Positions 12,144 through 22,460 of a stretch of 64,000 bases of DNA are shown piece after piece. Position 1 is the stretch's first letter, and every line of letters begins with the position of its first letter. The stretch lies in contig CM069459.1 of the NCBI GenBank assembly GCA_035610835.1, positions 58,001,817 through 58,065,816 of the forward strand. The letters are read 5' to 3'. The stretch comes from Ophiura sarsii. Taxonomy: Eukaryota; Echinodermata; Ophiuroidea; Amphilepidida; Ophiuridae. The notes beneath the pieces were generated by a model. It saw only the letters and a list, made by a program, of their open reading frames with translations, did not search any database and had not been told where the DNA came from. A program made the position numbers and the translations under genes.

Positions 12144-12636
12144 GTTTAAGGGAAGTGTCAACCCTTTTTGGCGCCAAATTTATCAAGCACTGTAACTTTT
12201 AAACTAATAATGTAATGTACATAAAAGTATACAATTTTTCAAATTAAATGAGTCGGAGAATCCATTTTTGGTATTAAATTTCCCCAAAATAGTGATTTTT
12301 TTGGCACTTTTTGGTCAATATTTTCAAAACTAAAAAAATATAAGCCCCCCCAAAAATTGCTTCCTAGATAATTGACTTTAGATTATTTTGGAGAAATTTT
12401 GAAATTTTTGATCAAAAACTGATTTTGTCAGGTTGTCTGAAAATTGTTGGCGCCAAAAAAGTGATATTTGGGCAAAAAAGTAAAAAACACTATTTTTTGG
12501 GAAATTTAATACCAAATATGGATTCTCCGACTCATTTCATTTGAAAAATTGTATACTTTTATGTACATTACATTATTAGTTTAAAAGTTACAGTGCTTGA
12601 TAAATTTCATAAAAAAGGGTTGACAGTACCCTTAAA
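12144..12636. mobile_element. Foldback element, family C copy 1
   Basis: Long inverted arms (about 170 bp): the left starts TTTAAGGGAAGTGTCAACCC, the right mirrors it with an indel. Arms include ACATAAAAGTATACAATTTT and GGAGAATCC, shared with 14208-14736. AT-rich centre without coding. Confidence 0.8.
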
Positions 12637-12914
12637 TCATTCCTGGGCAACCTGTATGTTGGGAGGATGAAATAGTCATAGGAAGATACCTCTATAACCT
12701 TCCAATGTCAGTGCCTCAACAGTATACTCTATTATTATTCACGTATGAAGTGATGTTTTGATTGCATGAGTGTGCAATGTGTGGAGGTGCTATTGGATTA
12801 GTGTAAGGCGTGAGGTAACGTATGTTGGGTATGTATATTTATGTCGTATTAGGGGGTACGAGAAGGGCGCCTGTCGGGTTGTTAAAGGTCTTCGTCTCTT
12901 ACGTTATTTATATA

Positions 12915-13478
12915 TACAGTCCTCAAAATAAGTTACTGAGCAGGTAATGCTCGCAACTCCAAATTATAGCTCTTACATAAAAATATTAAATTATAAAGTA
13001 GTTGGGAAATTTCTTTTCTTCAATTTGAGATATAACACGTGAAGATTGAATGAATATTAACTCAGTTATGTGCCCAAAACCCAAACAAAGTAAGTTTTTC
13101 ATTTTAACATTTTGTTCGTCGACACGCAGGCTTGGACTAGCAACAGGCAGATTATTGATTAACTGGTAGCGATAACTCACGGATTGATAGTTAGATGAGG
13201 ATTGGGATGCTTCAATTGATCAATGCAGCCCATACACATACCTGTCACACAGTCCTTCCTACGTGTTCAAAAAACCAAGTGTGAAAATGTAAACTGCACT
13301 TTGTTCTATCCTTATCAATGTAGTGTTCTCAATTATTAACCGATATTCGTGAGCAATGTCTCAAATTGAAGAAAAGCGATTTCCTTACAACTTTGTAATT
13401 TAATATGTTTACGAAAGAGCTACAGTTTTGGAGTTAAGAATATATTTATTACATGGTCAGTTACTTCTGAGGACTGTA
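12915..13478. mobile_element. Mariner-like non-autonomous element, family D copy 1
   Basis: Ends TACAGTCCTCAAAATAAG and the inverse near TCTGAGGACTGTA, with inverted arms of about 125 bp. TA at both tips fits a Tc1/mariner target. No transposase remains. A single arm of the same family is at 45340-45560. Confidence 0.65.
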
Positions 13479-13679
13479 GTACAGTATATTCCATAATTAA
13501 CCGCTCTCAAATCTCTGTCCAAATTCTTGACAATATTAAAACGCGATGACTGAAACTGACTCTATTTAAAAGGCCCCGGCGTCCTCACATCATATAACGG
13601 TTTCCTGTCTTCAGTTGGGTGACTATTTCTACACTGTTGATTGTTATCACGTCAGCCAAGCGTGTGCAATCCTAAAATT

Positions 13680-14040
13680 CCAAATGATGCGGCCCGTTTT
13701 AAACGGAACTCCCTAGTTTTACACAAATGGCGGATTGATTTGGAGGTGTGCTTCCTTATATTAGTAGGGTGACGCGCGCTGCATTAAGTAAATATATATA
13801 ACCCAAGGCGTGATTGCGTGATAAAATTCTTGGTTAAAATGGCGCTTGCCGCAGCAACAGCGAGTAAAAAGAGGAAATTACATGAAGAGAAGCGGGTATT
13901 CCATGAGCAATGGACTTCCCCTCTCCCTATTACTCCTCCTTCGAACGTGTTTTGGAATGTTTGACAATCGCTGCGGCCCGTGAATAGATCTCAAAATCGC
14001 AATGCGGCCCGTGTGGTAGAAAAGGTTGCACATGCTTGCG
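13680..14040 (+). mobile_element. Internally deleted hAT element
   Basis: Two TGCGGCCCGTG motifs at about 13975-14015, followed by AAAAGGTTGCACATGC, and a third related motif at 13689-13697 resemble hAT ends. The coding stump at 13839-13964 lies inside. Boundaries are approximate. Confidence 0.4.
13839..13964 (+). pseudogene. hAT/ZBED-like transposase N-terminal stump
   Basis: 41-codon ORF containing A-S-K-K-R-K-L-H-E-E-K-R and V-F-H-E-Q-W-T, which resembles the start of the GTF2IRD2/ZBED-like hAT-derived proteins (consensus S-K-K-R-K-V-D, then V-F-x-x-x-W-T). The expected Y-F-F-V and zinc-finger segment is replaced by unrelated sequence and a stop, so it is a deletion derivative. Confidence 0.45.
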
Positions 14041-14207
14041 TCAGACCGTCGTACTTGTGTGTACATTATACACGTTAGGAATCCAAAGTTGGTCTGGGTG
14101 AAAGGGGAAGAAAATCCAAGCAGAATGTTTCAATGTAGCAGACATTTGTATGTCTCGTCGTTGGGTATTGTAAGCCATTTTAATAAATATTTATTCTGCA
14201 TTGTGTG

Positions 14208-14736
14208 TTAAGGGGGGGGGGGGGGGGGGGGGGGGGCGGGGGGGGGGGGGCGGGGGGGGACTCAAGGAAGTCACTTTTTGAATTTTGTAAATGCTTTAAC
14301 TATTGAACTATTAATCAAATGTATATAAAAGTATACATTTTTGGAAAGGAAATAGGTTAGAGAATCCAAATATTGCGTCAATTTTGAAGGAAAAAAAAGT
14401 GAAAAAAAAAGAAAAAAAATCACTTTTTTGGCGCTTTTTGGTCAAAATTTCAAAAAATATTAGATAAGTTTTAAAGAAAATGAATCGTCCCTAAGTTAGT
14501 GTCTTTATATCATAATCTAGCAATTTGGGATTTTTTTAAATCAAAATCATTTTTGTTAGCTTTGTCTCAAAAAATCAACATTTTTTGGTCAAAATTGACG
14601 CAAAATTTAGATTCTCTGATCCATTTCCTTTCCAACAATGTATACTTTTATATGCATTTGATTAATAGTTCAATAATAATAGCACTCACAAAATTCAAAA
14701 AATCAAGTCAAAAACTTCCTTGAGTCCGCCCCTTAA
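14208..14736. mobile_element. Foldback element, family C copy 2, with G-tract in one arm
   Basis: TTAA at both tips (14208-14211, 14733-14736). The right arm ends as the complement of TTAAGGGGCGGACTCAAGG; the left arm has the same plan, but its GGGG is expanded to an almost pure ~48-base G tract with two C interruptions. Arms share AAAAGTATACA and GAGAATCC with family C copy 1. Confidence 0.8.
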
Positions 14737-14999
14737 CTTGAAACTTCGATTATGACATGCCACACCCTTCCCTGCTTACCTGATTTTGGACAGGATTGTT
14801 GAAAATGTCTGAACATCAATATTCCCTTTGATTGCATAGTGCAAAGAAGTGTTGCTAAATATGTGCAAATTATATTGCACACCGCGAAAGGGCGGCTATT
14901 TTCTGAGCATGATCTTCATAGATTGTAAGGTAAATAATGTCGGTCGATCCTGTAATTCCAGGAGCGTAGTTATGTAGCGCCAATCTCGAGAGCACAATA

Positions 15000-15078
15000 T
15001 GTTAACCAGAGCGGGACCCGCACCCACAACCTTTAGATTATGAGGCCAGTTATCTACTCACAGCGCCACACATGCCCG
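15000..15078 (-). pseudogene. tRNA-Met-derived pseudogene or SINE head
   Basis: The minus strand reads TGGCGCTGTGAGTAGATAAC, then TGGCCTCATAATCTAAAGGT, then TGTGGGTGCGGGTCCCGC. This matches the D arm, anticodon arm (CTCATAA, anticodon CAU) and T arm of an elongator tRNA-Met, with the T stem pairing. The acceptor stem does not pair, so it is not a functional tRNA. A SINE is likely, but no tail was identified at lower coordinates. Confidence 0.6.
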
Positions 15079-17278
15079 ATTGTAATAATACGTGCGGTAT
15101 TCGTGTATAATGGATTCACAATACCTGGTTGAATTGTGTTGGCAGATGAGTTTAAACACCTTCGGTAAAGGGGATACTTCATTTGTTTTGTTTGTGTGTG
15201 TTTGTTTCCCCCTTCAAAACGAAAGCAGCTACTATGATACAAATAGAATAGCATTTCGCGACTCTTTCGCTCATTTCCAAGTATGATATACTATTTAAAT
15301 ATCATATCATATTCACCCATACATCCGACTCAAATGATGATTTTGAATCCTGAATAAGGGTAGAAAAGAAACAATACCACAATCGAGCTAGTAATGCTTA
15401 TTCTTCTGAATTAACGTATAAAGCGACCCGATTTTAGTTCATAAAAAGGTGTTATATCGTAATAGATTCATCGTAAGTGCAGTCTAATTCCACAATTCAA
15501 TCTGTTTAATCCATCGATTCTAGTAATAGACTAAATTGTAACTCGTAAAATGTGCACATAGTTCCGGTGTGGGTAACAACGTCTAAGGAAAGATCAATAA
15601 TATCTTTGTTCATAACCATTTCAAGGAGACATCTCTCAAATCTCTCAGTCCTAAATTTCTGCTGAGGTAATGATAAATATATATTGATTAATATATGTAT
15701 TGACCTTCATCTGTTATCCTAATCTCAATTTTGATTTGAAAAAAAAAGAGAGGTAGGATCAGTTAAAACCAGGAACTCATCGAGTGGCGGTTCAATGATG
15801 ATCAAGAAAATGTCTTAAGTTTCAGAAACATGAGGATATTACTTACGTGGTCGGTTACGTCTTTGAGCACTATCTATTAATGATGGTAAATAGGGTACGC
15901 TTTCCTGTTCCTAGTACAACATGCATTGTAAACGCGGCCTGTTTGTATGCCTACCTCTATATTATAGATGCATGCATCTCAGTAGGTGCGTTTTATCAAT
16001 CAAGTGAGGGCGTTATTACATATCTTATATCAGCAGGCGGTACGGGAAATGCATGTATCTCCTTTGATTTGGGAAAATCACAGAATTCAACAATGTGTGT
16101 TAAATGTACGATTTCACCGGAATTGAGGATAAATGCGCTGAATTGGTAAGAAAGCGGTTTTGTAAATTGATCTACACAGTGACGAAATGTTATATTACCC
16201 TGTACGTAGGCCTACGTATCTGCATTGATTTCAAGGAGTTTGCAGGAAGTAGATTATTAACCATTGTTAACCCTAATCTTCCTCATCACTTCAAAACACT
16301 ACACTACCGCTCCTTTACCTATATAGTGCCGTATATATGCGTACTGCGAGATCGACGCATTGCTTGGATGAGCGTGCAGTTTCCCTCAAGCTTCACCGAC
16401 ACGCACTGAAACAATGCGTAGTACGTGTTAACATGTTAAAGGTATGATGGCTTTTACTTGGTGCTGTCACCGCGCGCTTTCCCATCTTGTGGCGCGATCA
16501 GGCGAGCTATCATACATACTAATGATTTGTATATGAAGCTGGCTCCGTTATGCGATCAGGTAAGTGCGGGAAACAGCGCGGCCGGAATCCCTCCTCCTAA
16601 TTTGAACCGTTATTCTCCCATCTAATAGTATCCCCAAACACGCCTTAGGGTTAGGCATTGAGGGGTAGGTCCTGATAAGTCTTGTTTTTGTTTTTTAAAG
16701 TTTAAATCAATGACGCCAAAACCATTCATCCATCAGACCAGGATGCGCCTCAATATGCAGTAAGTTTGATTGACAACTTGACAATTTAGGCGATGCGCGA
16801 ACAAACCCACTCTGTTTTATGGGCAATCTGATCTTTCAGATAGGGTCGGTCAGTCAGGCTTTTGTTGTTTTGTTTTTAGTTTTCAAAAATGTCGTTTAAA
16901 TGTTGGTGAATTTTCAACAATTCGAAAAAGAATGGGTCGGTCGAGTGCCTTATCGTCTTTTTGGCTTCTATTGATTATAGAATAACGTTTCAAACCTGAG
17001 ATTAGAACCAACATCGAAAGTCAATCAGCCTACCCCCATAATATAAAAGTCATATAACCTCCAATTGTGTGATTGATTAGCATTGTTTCACATGACCAGT
17101 AGACATGCACTGTGTAGCGACATATTGATGGCATCTTATGCCCTAATTTTATCAGACGGTGGCGGCCACGCGTCTCGGACGACCCAATATGGCAACGGAA
17201 GTGCACCATTTTGAAATATTTTTAACAGTCATCGCCCGGTTAACGATGAAAATAATTTTTAAAAATAGCATTTACAAT
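15079..17278. other. Unassigned DNA
   Basis: No recognisable protein domain, RNA or element end. ORFs of about 100 codons at 15847-16149 and 16104-16409 show no domain or coding-like composition. Confidence 0.4.
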
Positions 17279-17320
17279 GGAGTTGGTTAGCCAACTCCAA
17301 CGGTTTTGGTTTGGAAAAAA
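17279..17320 (-). repeat. Repeat family E copy with short palindrome
   Basis: GGAGTTGGTTAGCCAACTCC is a 20-bp palindrome-like core. On the minus strand the flank CCAAAACCG precedes it, matching 19656-19689 in opposite orientation. Confidence 0.5.
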
Positions 17321-17551
17321 AATCTTCTAACCTATGATGAATTTTTCAAAATGATAAGATTAACATTCCCGGTTACGTGTTATTCCAATACGAATTCAAA
17401 ATTTAGGTTACAATAAAATAACCGCCCTCTCGTGACAAATGTGTTTATCTTGCATAGTTTGTCAAATACAGATTGGAACAGATTTTGTACATCCTTTCTC
17501 AACATTACTTGTATACCGAGTTACCGACCGATTGAATGTGTATCACTATTA

Positions 17552-17970
17552 TACAGGTCGTGTCAAAAAAGGTGTCCCATGTGAAACATAATTTTGTTTT
17601 GCTATGAAGAATATAGAAATTGTACGTGAAATGGTGACAATCATGTTCAGCAATCTTTAATGTGTCATAAGTATTTGTTCTATCCATTTTGGAGATTTCT
17701 TTATCAAATCTCCTCAGACATGTAAAATTCAGCTTTGGCCACTTTTCATGTGCAGAAAACTCTTTTGTTGGAATCGTCATTTAGGAGTCGCACTCTTCTA
17801 ACTGAATTGATCATATCTCGGCACTTAGGTGGTGAAATGTAACGGAATAAAGTGTATTTGATAGAGGACTAATATGGCTTACCAATGGTATTGTTTTAGA
17901 ACAAACGACATTGGATGTATTCTTAAATAATTGTGTTCCCCATGGGACACTGTTGTGGCACGCCTTGTAC
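17552..17970. mobile_element. MITE with TACAGG / GTGTCCCATG ends
   Basis: Left TACAGGTCGTGTCAAAAAAG with GTGTCCCATG; right end is the imperfect inverse, finishing CGCCTTGTA. About 45-bp imperfect inverted repeats. No coding remains; the small ORF inside on the minus strand is not recognised. Confidence 0.55.
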
Positions 17971-18730
17971 GAAACAAATGAAATTTGTAGTTTAACGCCT
18001 TTACTTTGAATTACAGGTGTCTACAGAATGGCATGTTTTTAAAGTATCCATTCTCTACATTAGCTGTTTATTTGACAGGAATTCGTGTCTAGTACATACG
18101 AACATCCTAACTATTAGACGACGCTTATTTTGCCTAAATCAATATCTGTATCGTAACTATTAAAACAATTGTTCCAAATAATAGGACACGTCATATCATA
18201 AAGTGGATGTAACTATAATTGGTCTCTTAGTTAATTTTGGTGGCTATATTACATTTTGGCGGCCATTTTTTATTTTGGGCAAAATCAGGTTGTTGGCCTC
18301 AAGCTAGAGTAGCTATAGCCTATAACACAAAATGTTAAAAGACTTATCGCTATAATACACCTCAATGGCGTATCAAGGACGGTTTTGATCTGACGATATT
18401 CTAAAAAAATAAAAATAAAAACTCCAGTGTGAAATAATAAGTGATATTGTTCGGATGAAAAACAATTAATACGTGTATCTTCAAAATGACAAAGGTGTCT
18501 ACGAGTTACGGGACTAATAATACCATTATCGGATTCCTAGTTGCCAAACGGAAAAGAAATCCTAGCCGCAGTGATTTGTTAAATATGAACATACGAGGAG
18601 GTATCAAAAAGTTCTTGAAATCACCCAGAAATGAAAGAGCTATATCTATGAAATTTTGTCTGGTCCTTAAAACATTATGGTGCACAAATGGTCTCATAAG
18701 TATGTTTACTTTTTATACAGGTGGCGCTAG

Positions 18731-18895
18731 ATGCCAAGGCCATGTAAATCAATGACGTCTCCCAACGGTGCTGTGTACATGGTAAACGATAATGGTCCAA
18801 AAACTGATCCTTGTGGGTAGCCTTCCAGAGGAGTATAAGGTTTAGAAATGTCGTCATTTACAGAGATAAATTGAGACCTACGAGTGAGAAATGAC
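18731..18895 (-). pseudogene. CR1-type reverse transcriptase fragment
   Basis: Minus-strand reading gives F-L-T-R-R-S-Q-F-I-S-V, then G-Y-P-Q-G-S-V-F-G-P, then F-T-M-Y-T-A-P-L-G-D. This is the RT block around G-V-P-Q-G-S-V-L-G-P of CR1-like LINEs. A shorter inverted copy is at 18919-19014. The fragment stops before the catalytic A-D-D block. Confidence 0.65.
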
Positions 18896-18918
18896 AAAAT
18901 TTAAAAAGAAATCTTCTA

Positions 18919-19014
18919 GAAGGCGTCCTACAAGAATCAGTTATTGGACCATTATAATTTACCATGTACACATTACCGTTGGAAGACGTCATTGATTTAC
19001 ATTGCCTTGGCATC
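18919..19014 (+). pseudogene. Inverted second copy of the CR1 RT fragment
   Basis: Translates as E-G-V-L-Q-E-S-V-I-G-P, then F-T-M-Y-T-L-P-L-E-D-V-I-D-L-H, an in-arm copy of the minus-strand fragment with several substitutions and one stop. Confidence 0.6.
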
Positions 19015-19284
19015 TAGCGCCACCTGTATAAAAAGTATACATACTTATGAGAATTTTTTTGCACCATAATGTTTTAAGGACCAGTGATTACACTGACAAC
19101 ATTTCATCGATATAGCTCCTTCATTTCTGGGTGATTTCAAGAACTTTTTGATACCCCCTCGTATATATACACACTCTCGTGACTGAATGGCTTAATCTGC
19201 CATGATCAATTGTAATAGATTTAAAACACCCATTTTTCTTTCTTCACATTTCCTGTATAGGGATATATTGATAGATTCCTACCA

Positions 19285-19533
19285 TTAACACTTTCTACGC
19301 GGCAGTCGTCTGCAGACGACAGTTCAAAATTGCACTAAATGTTTCAAGAATGTCAACATTATTGAATTTCATCATCATATTCGAAATCACCATGAGAAAT
19401 ATATTAAAATAAGTACAATCATGCCTAGTATTGGTTCAATAATTCTTTAAGATAGACTTTGAAAGTTGGGAAAGGTTTCTGCAAAATCGGCTTTGTATTA
19501 TGGTAAAAGTAATAGCCGCGTGGAGAGTGTTGA
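19285..19533 (-). mobile_element. TTAA-type MITE family T, copy 1
   Basis: TTAACACTTTCTACGCGGC left end; right end GCCGCGTGGAGAGTGTTGAA. About 249 bp, AT-rich inside, non-coding. Orientation is taken from the internal ATTTGGAATCACCATGAGAA-type core. Confidence 0.75.
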
Positions 19534-19559
19534 ACTACAGACGATGGCGGACACGAACG

Positions 19560-19689
19560 GCCGTAAATTCTGAATTTCCGTTGGTTTCAATGTAACAATG
19601 GATTTTGATTATATGACCCCATAAAATTCATCACACGTTGGAACTAAATTATTTCATCCTAAAACCGCTGGAGTTGGATAACCAACTCC
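19560..19689 (+). repeat. Repeat family E, longer copy
   Basis: Shares GTTGGAACTAAATTAT and ATCCTAAAACCG with 21210-21345, and ends in the palindrome GGAGTTGGATAACCAACTCC that is also found inverted at 17279. Confidence 0.5.
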
Positions 19690-20044
19690 AGTGTAAGTAT
19701 CATTATTTGAATTTAATGCGTTGTTAAGCGTTCGTCTCATTCACTCGATCACGTAACCTCGTACGCATAATTTACCTTTGAATATTCGAAATACGCCCGT
19801 GTCCGGCATCGTCTGTTGAACTATGAACATAAAATACCACCCTCTCGTGATGGAATGTTTTAACCTGCATGGGTTAAAACATGATAGATTTGCGTATAGA
19901 TATATTTCTCGACGTAAGATGTTTAAGCGGCGTACGTAGAATTCCTCATTTACACCGAAATTAAAATCAAGCACTGCCCTCTCGTGACTTTGTGGCTGTC
20001 TCCATTGTGAAAAAACGTTTGCTTATACTTTCTATACATAGCTG

Positions 20045-20235
20045 GTGGGGTACTTCTTAATGTCCATGCCCATGTCCATATCCTCGTAAAATCAGACGGT
20101 GAAGGTTACGATAATTTGACTAAATCTTTATTTCTGTAATTGAATTTGATGAACTATTGACGCATTCTTTAGTGGAGTACTCCTTAATGTCCCTGTCCAT
20201 ACATCCTCGTAAAACAGACAGTGATGGTTATGATA
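20045..20235 (+). repeat. Diverged tandem duplication (~120-bp period)
   Basis: GTACTTCTTAATGTCC...CTCGTAAAATCAGACGGTGA recurs as GTACTCCTTAATGTCC...CTCGTAAAACAGACAGTGA. Two units only. Confidence 0.55.
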
Positions 20236-21204
20236 ATTACGGTTACAACCATACCTGTATGTTTGTACTTGAGTTTTATAAATTTTTGACACATTATTTG
20301 AATTCGTATGTCTATATTCACAAAACGGGTCTATTTATAAATGACTATATAAGGTGACTCCAATATTAATTTGGAACTTTGTTCTTGACAAAACAAACAC
20401 TCTTTTGTGCATACTGACCCCACATTTTCTTTTTCGTTTTAGACTATGTGTTTGTATTATTATGTCTAATAATGCTTTTTTCTTACCCTATTTGATATTT
20501 TGCATTACTAGATTAGACAATTATGGGCGAAACAGTCTGTTGTGAAATATGGAGTAATTTACTTGCATAAAATGATACATGTATATTGTGTATATTCATT
20601 TTCAATGGGTCAAATGCCAGCGATCAAAGAAACATCTATTCGCCTGATGATTGGACAAAATGACCATATGGGATTGTCCATGAAACTCCAGAGTAGCGAT
20701 ATATTTCGGAAGGTCTATACCCCTGATTTTTTATACATGTATATAATAATCTTGTCTCCACCCTACATTACGCTACAAGGCCCGCTTAGCAGCGCTATAA
20801 ATTGCTGCCCTAAAAACCGGCAACAAATCTAAATATTCGCCTTCCATCAAAGGTGGTTGCTATATGACATAATTCTCGTGTGCAACCAACCGGCAGTATT
20901 GCAACACCCATTGAGTAGTTTAAACGCATTAAGCGTGGATGTAATTTGCAACATAATGGAAACTCACCCATGCAGTTAGCAAGAAGTACCGTCGTACATG
21001 CCCCGAATTTAAATATACAACCAGGAAATCCTCTCGTAGTAAGTGATAACAATAGGTTTACTAGACCGAATTAATAGCGCTCCTAAGCGGACAATTTATG
21101 TCATGTTTACCAAATGTTGTGGCTTCTTACTTTCACTGTATGGTAGAATAGTATGGACACATAACTGCGTGCTATCATAAAGGTGGTTTAACATAGGTAA
21201 CGCC
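20236..21204. other. Unassigned DNA
   Basis: Short overlapping ORFs but no recognisable product; no inverted terminal repeats found. Confidence 0.4.
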
Positions 21205-21345
21205 AGACGACGGTGGACATTATTGACCGTAAACGTTGTATTCCCATTGGTTTTAATGTAGTAATGGGGTTTGATCATATGATTCCAGAACATTCACCAC
21301 ATGTTGGAACTAAATTATGTTATCCTAAAACCGTTCGTCAATTTC
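21205..21345 (+). repeat. Repeat family E, third copy
   Basis: Similar to 19560-19665 (GTTGGAACTAAATTATGTTATCC and AAAACCG). Lacks the palindrome. Non-coding. Confidence 0.5.
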
Positions 21346-21661
21346 GGTTGATAGCGTTACCTCGCACGCACAATGTAATCATGATTTATCGTGCCCGGCA
21401 ACGTCTGGGTAAAGCATTCACTGTATCTGTCGCCCTCTAGTTTGATAGTGAATAGTCTACTGCTGTATGCTTTCCGTGCTATAGAATTGTCTACGTTTAA
21501 GCAAATAGTAACGGTAAACACAAATTTGGGTAATTTTGATTACCTGGTTGTTTTTAAATGACTAATATCACATTCTTTGAGCGTTAGTTTTATTTTCATG
21601 CGCGTGTTAATAACGTAAAATTGTATATAATAACGTAAAAGTGTAGAATTTACTGTGTAAA

Positions 21662-21770
21662 TTAACGAGTGCGGTGTAATAATCGGCCTCACTCAATATT
21701 TGTATAGTTATTCACGTCGAGGTTAGTGTGCATTTCCCTGCACCAGTTTCCCCGTGCATCGTGTAAAGGG
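21662..21770 (+). repeat. Repeat family F copy 1
   Basis: About 100 bp closely matching 63484-63573: both contain GTAATAATCG, TATAGTTAT, GTGTGCATTTCCCTGCACC and TCCCCGTGCAT. Class unknown. Confidence 0.55.
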
Positions 21771-21965
21771 TGATGGTGGTACACAAACATGAGTGTAACC
21801 CTCATATTACTATTGCTAACAATGCGATTGACATAAATGTATCAAATAAATAAGTTTACAATCTCAAGGGTAGTTGGGGTCCCAAAATCCTGTCTTGTAG
21901 GTAGATAAAATAATACTCCTAATTCATGCAAACGTATTTTAACGTTGTTTAACTGATGATATGTT

Positions 21966-22460
21966 TTTAACTGCAACTTGTGTTATGTCGGTAAAAAAGG
22001 CAGAAATTTCGTCACTCGTCTGGAGGAGCACAAGACTGAAGCAGAGAAATTCAGTAAGACTATTGCCACCCGGGCCAGCTGTAAGTCTTCGCAATCTTCC
22101 ATACATAAGTCGGCTATTACGGATCAAGTTGTGGACACTAATCATGTGATTGGATGGAAAGAGGCTAAAATCATAGGCACGGAACAAAATTGGTATAAGA
22201 GATGAATTCAAGAAGCAGTGGAGATGAGAAAGAAAGCGGACACCACCATGAACCGAGATGAGGGGCAGTATTTCTTTTCACACGTTGTGACGAACTGTGT
22301 CTGTAATCTAAAAAAAACCTGGTAACTCCAAAATCTATCGCTGGGAAAACTCCCTCTACCGTCGGTTTACAGTAAATAGCTCACCACAATCAAACATTTG
22401 TTGAGAAAGGCAACAGTGTTTGTCGAAACGTACATAGTGAATATATCTTTTGTATCAGTT
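21966..22460 (+). pseudogene. Penelope-like element fragment with GIY-YIG endonuclease end
   Basis: Reading from 21972 gives C-N-L-C-Y-V-G-K-K-G-R-N, then T-R-L-E-E-H-K, N-H-V-I-G-W-K-E-A-K-I-I-G-T, then a TGA at 22203-22205 where the family usually has Trp, and beyond it M-N-R-D-E-G-Q-Y. This is the C-terminal GIY-YIG region of Penelope-like retroelements (Y-V-G is the second half of the motif). The following 22391-22450, with GAGAAAGGCAACAGTG and GTCGAAACGT, resembles their 3' region. RT is absent, so only the 3' end was inserted or kept. Confidence 0.7.

Larger units (their letters stand above)
18592..19163. mobile_element. Mariner-like MITE carrying CR1 reverse transcriptase pieces
   Basis: Ends TACGAGGAGGTATCAAAAAG and the inverse CCCCTCGTA, with TA at the tips and long inverted arms (about 210 bp) including AAATCACCCAGAAATGA. 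Terminal sequence is of the type seen in mariner-like elements. Both arms and the centre contain CR1-type RT sequence. Confidence 0.65.

Noticed and set aside
16640..16660. TTAGGGTTAGG telomere-like words
   Set aside because: Only one and a half units; chance occurrence.
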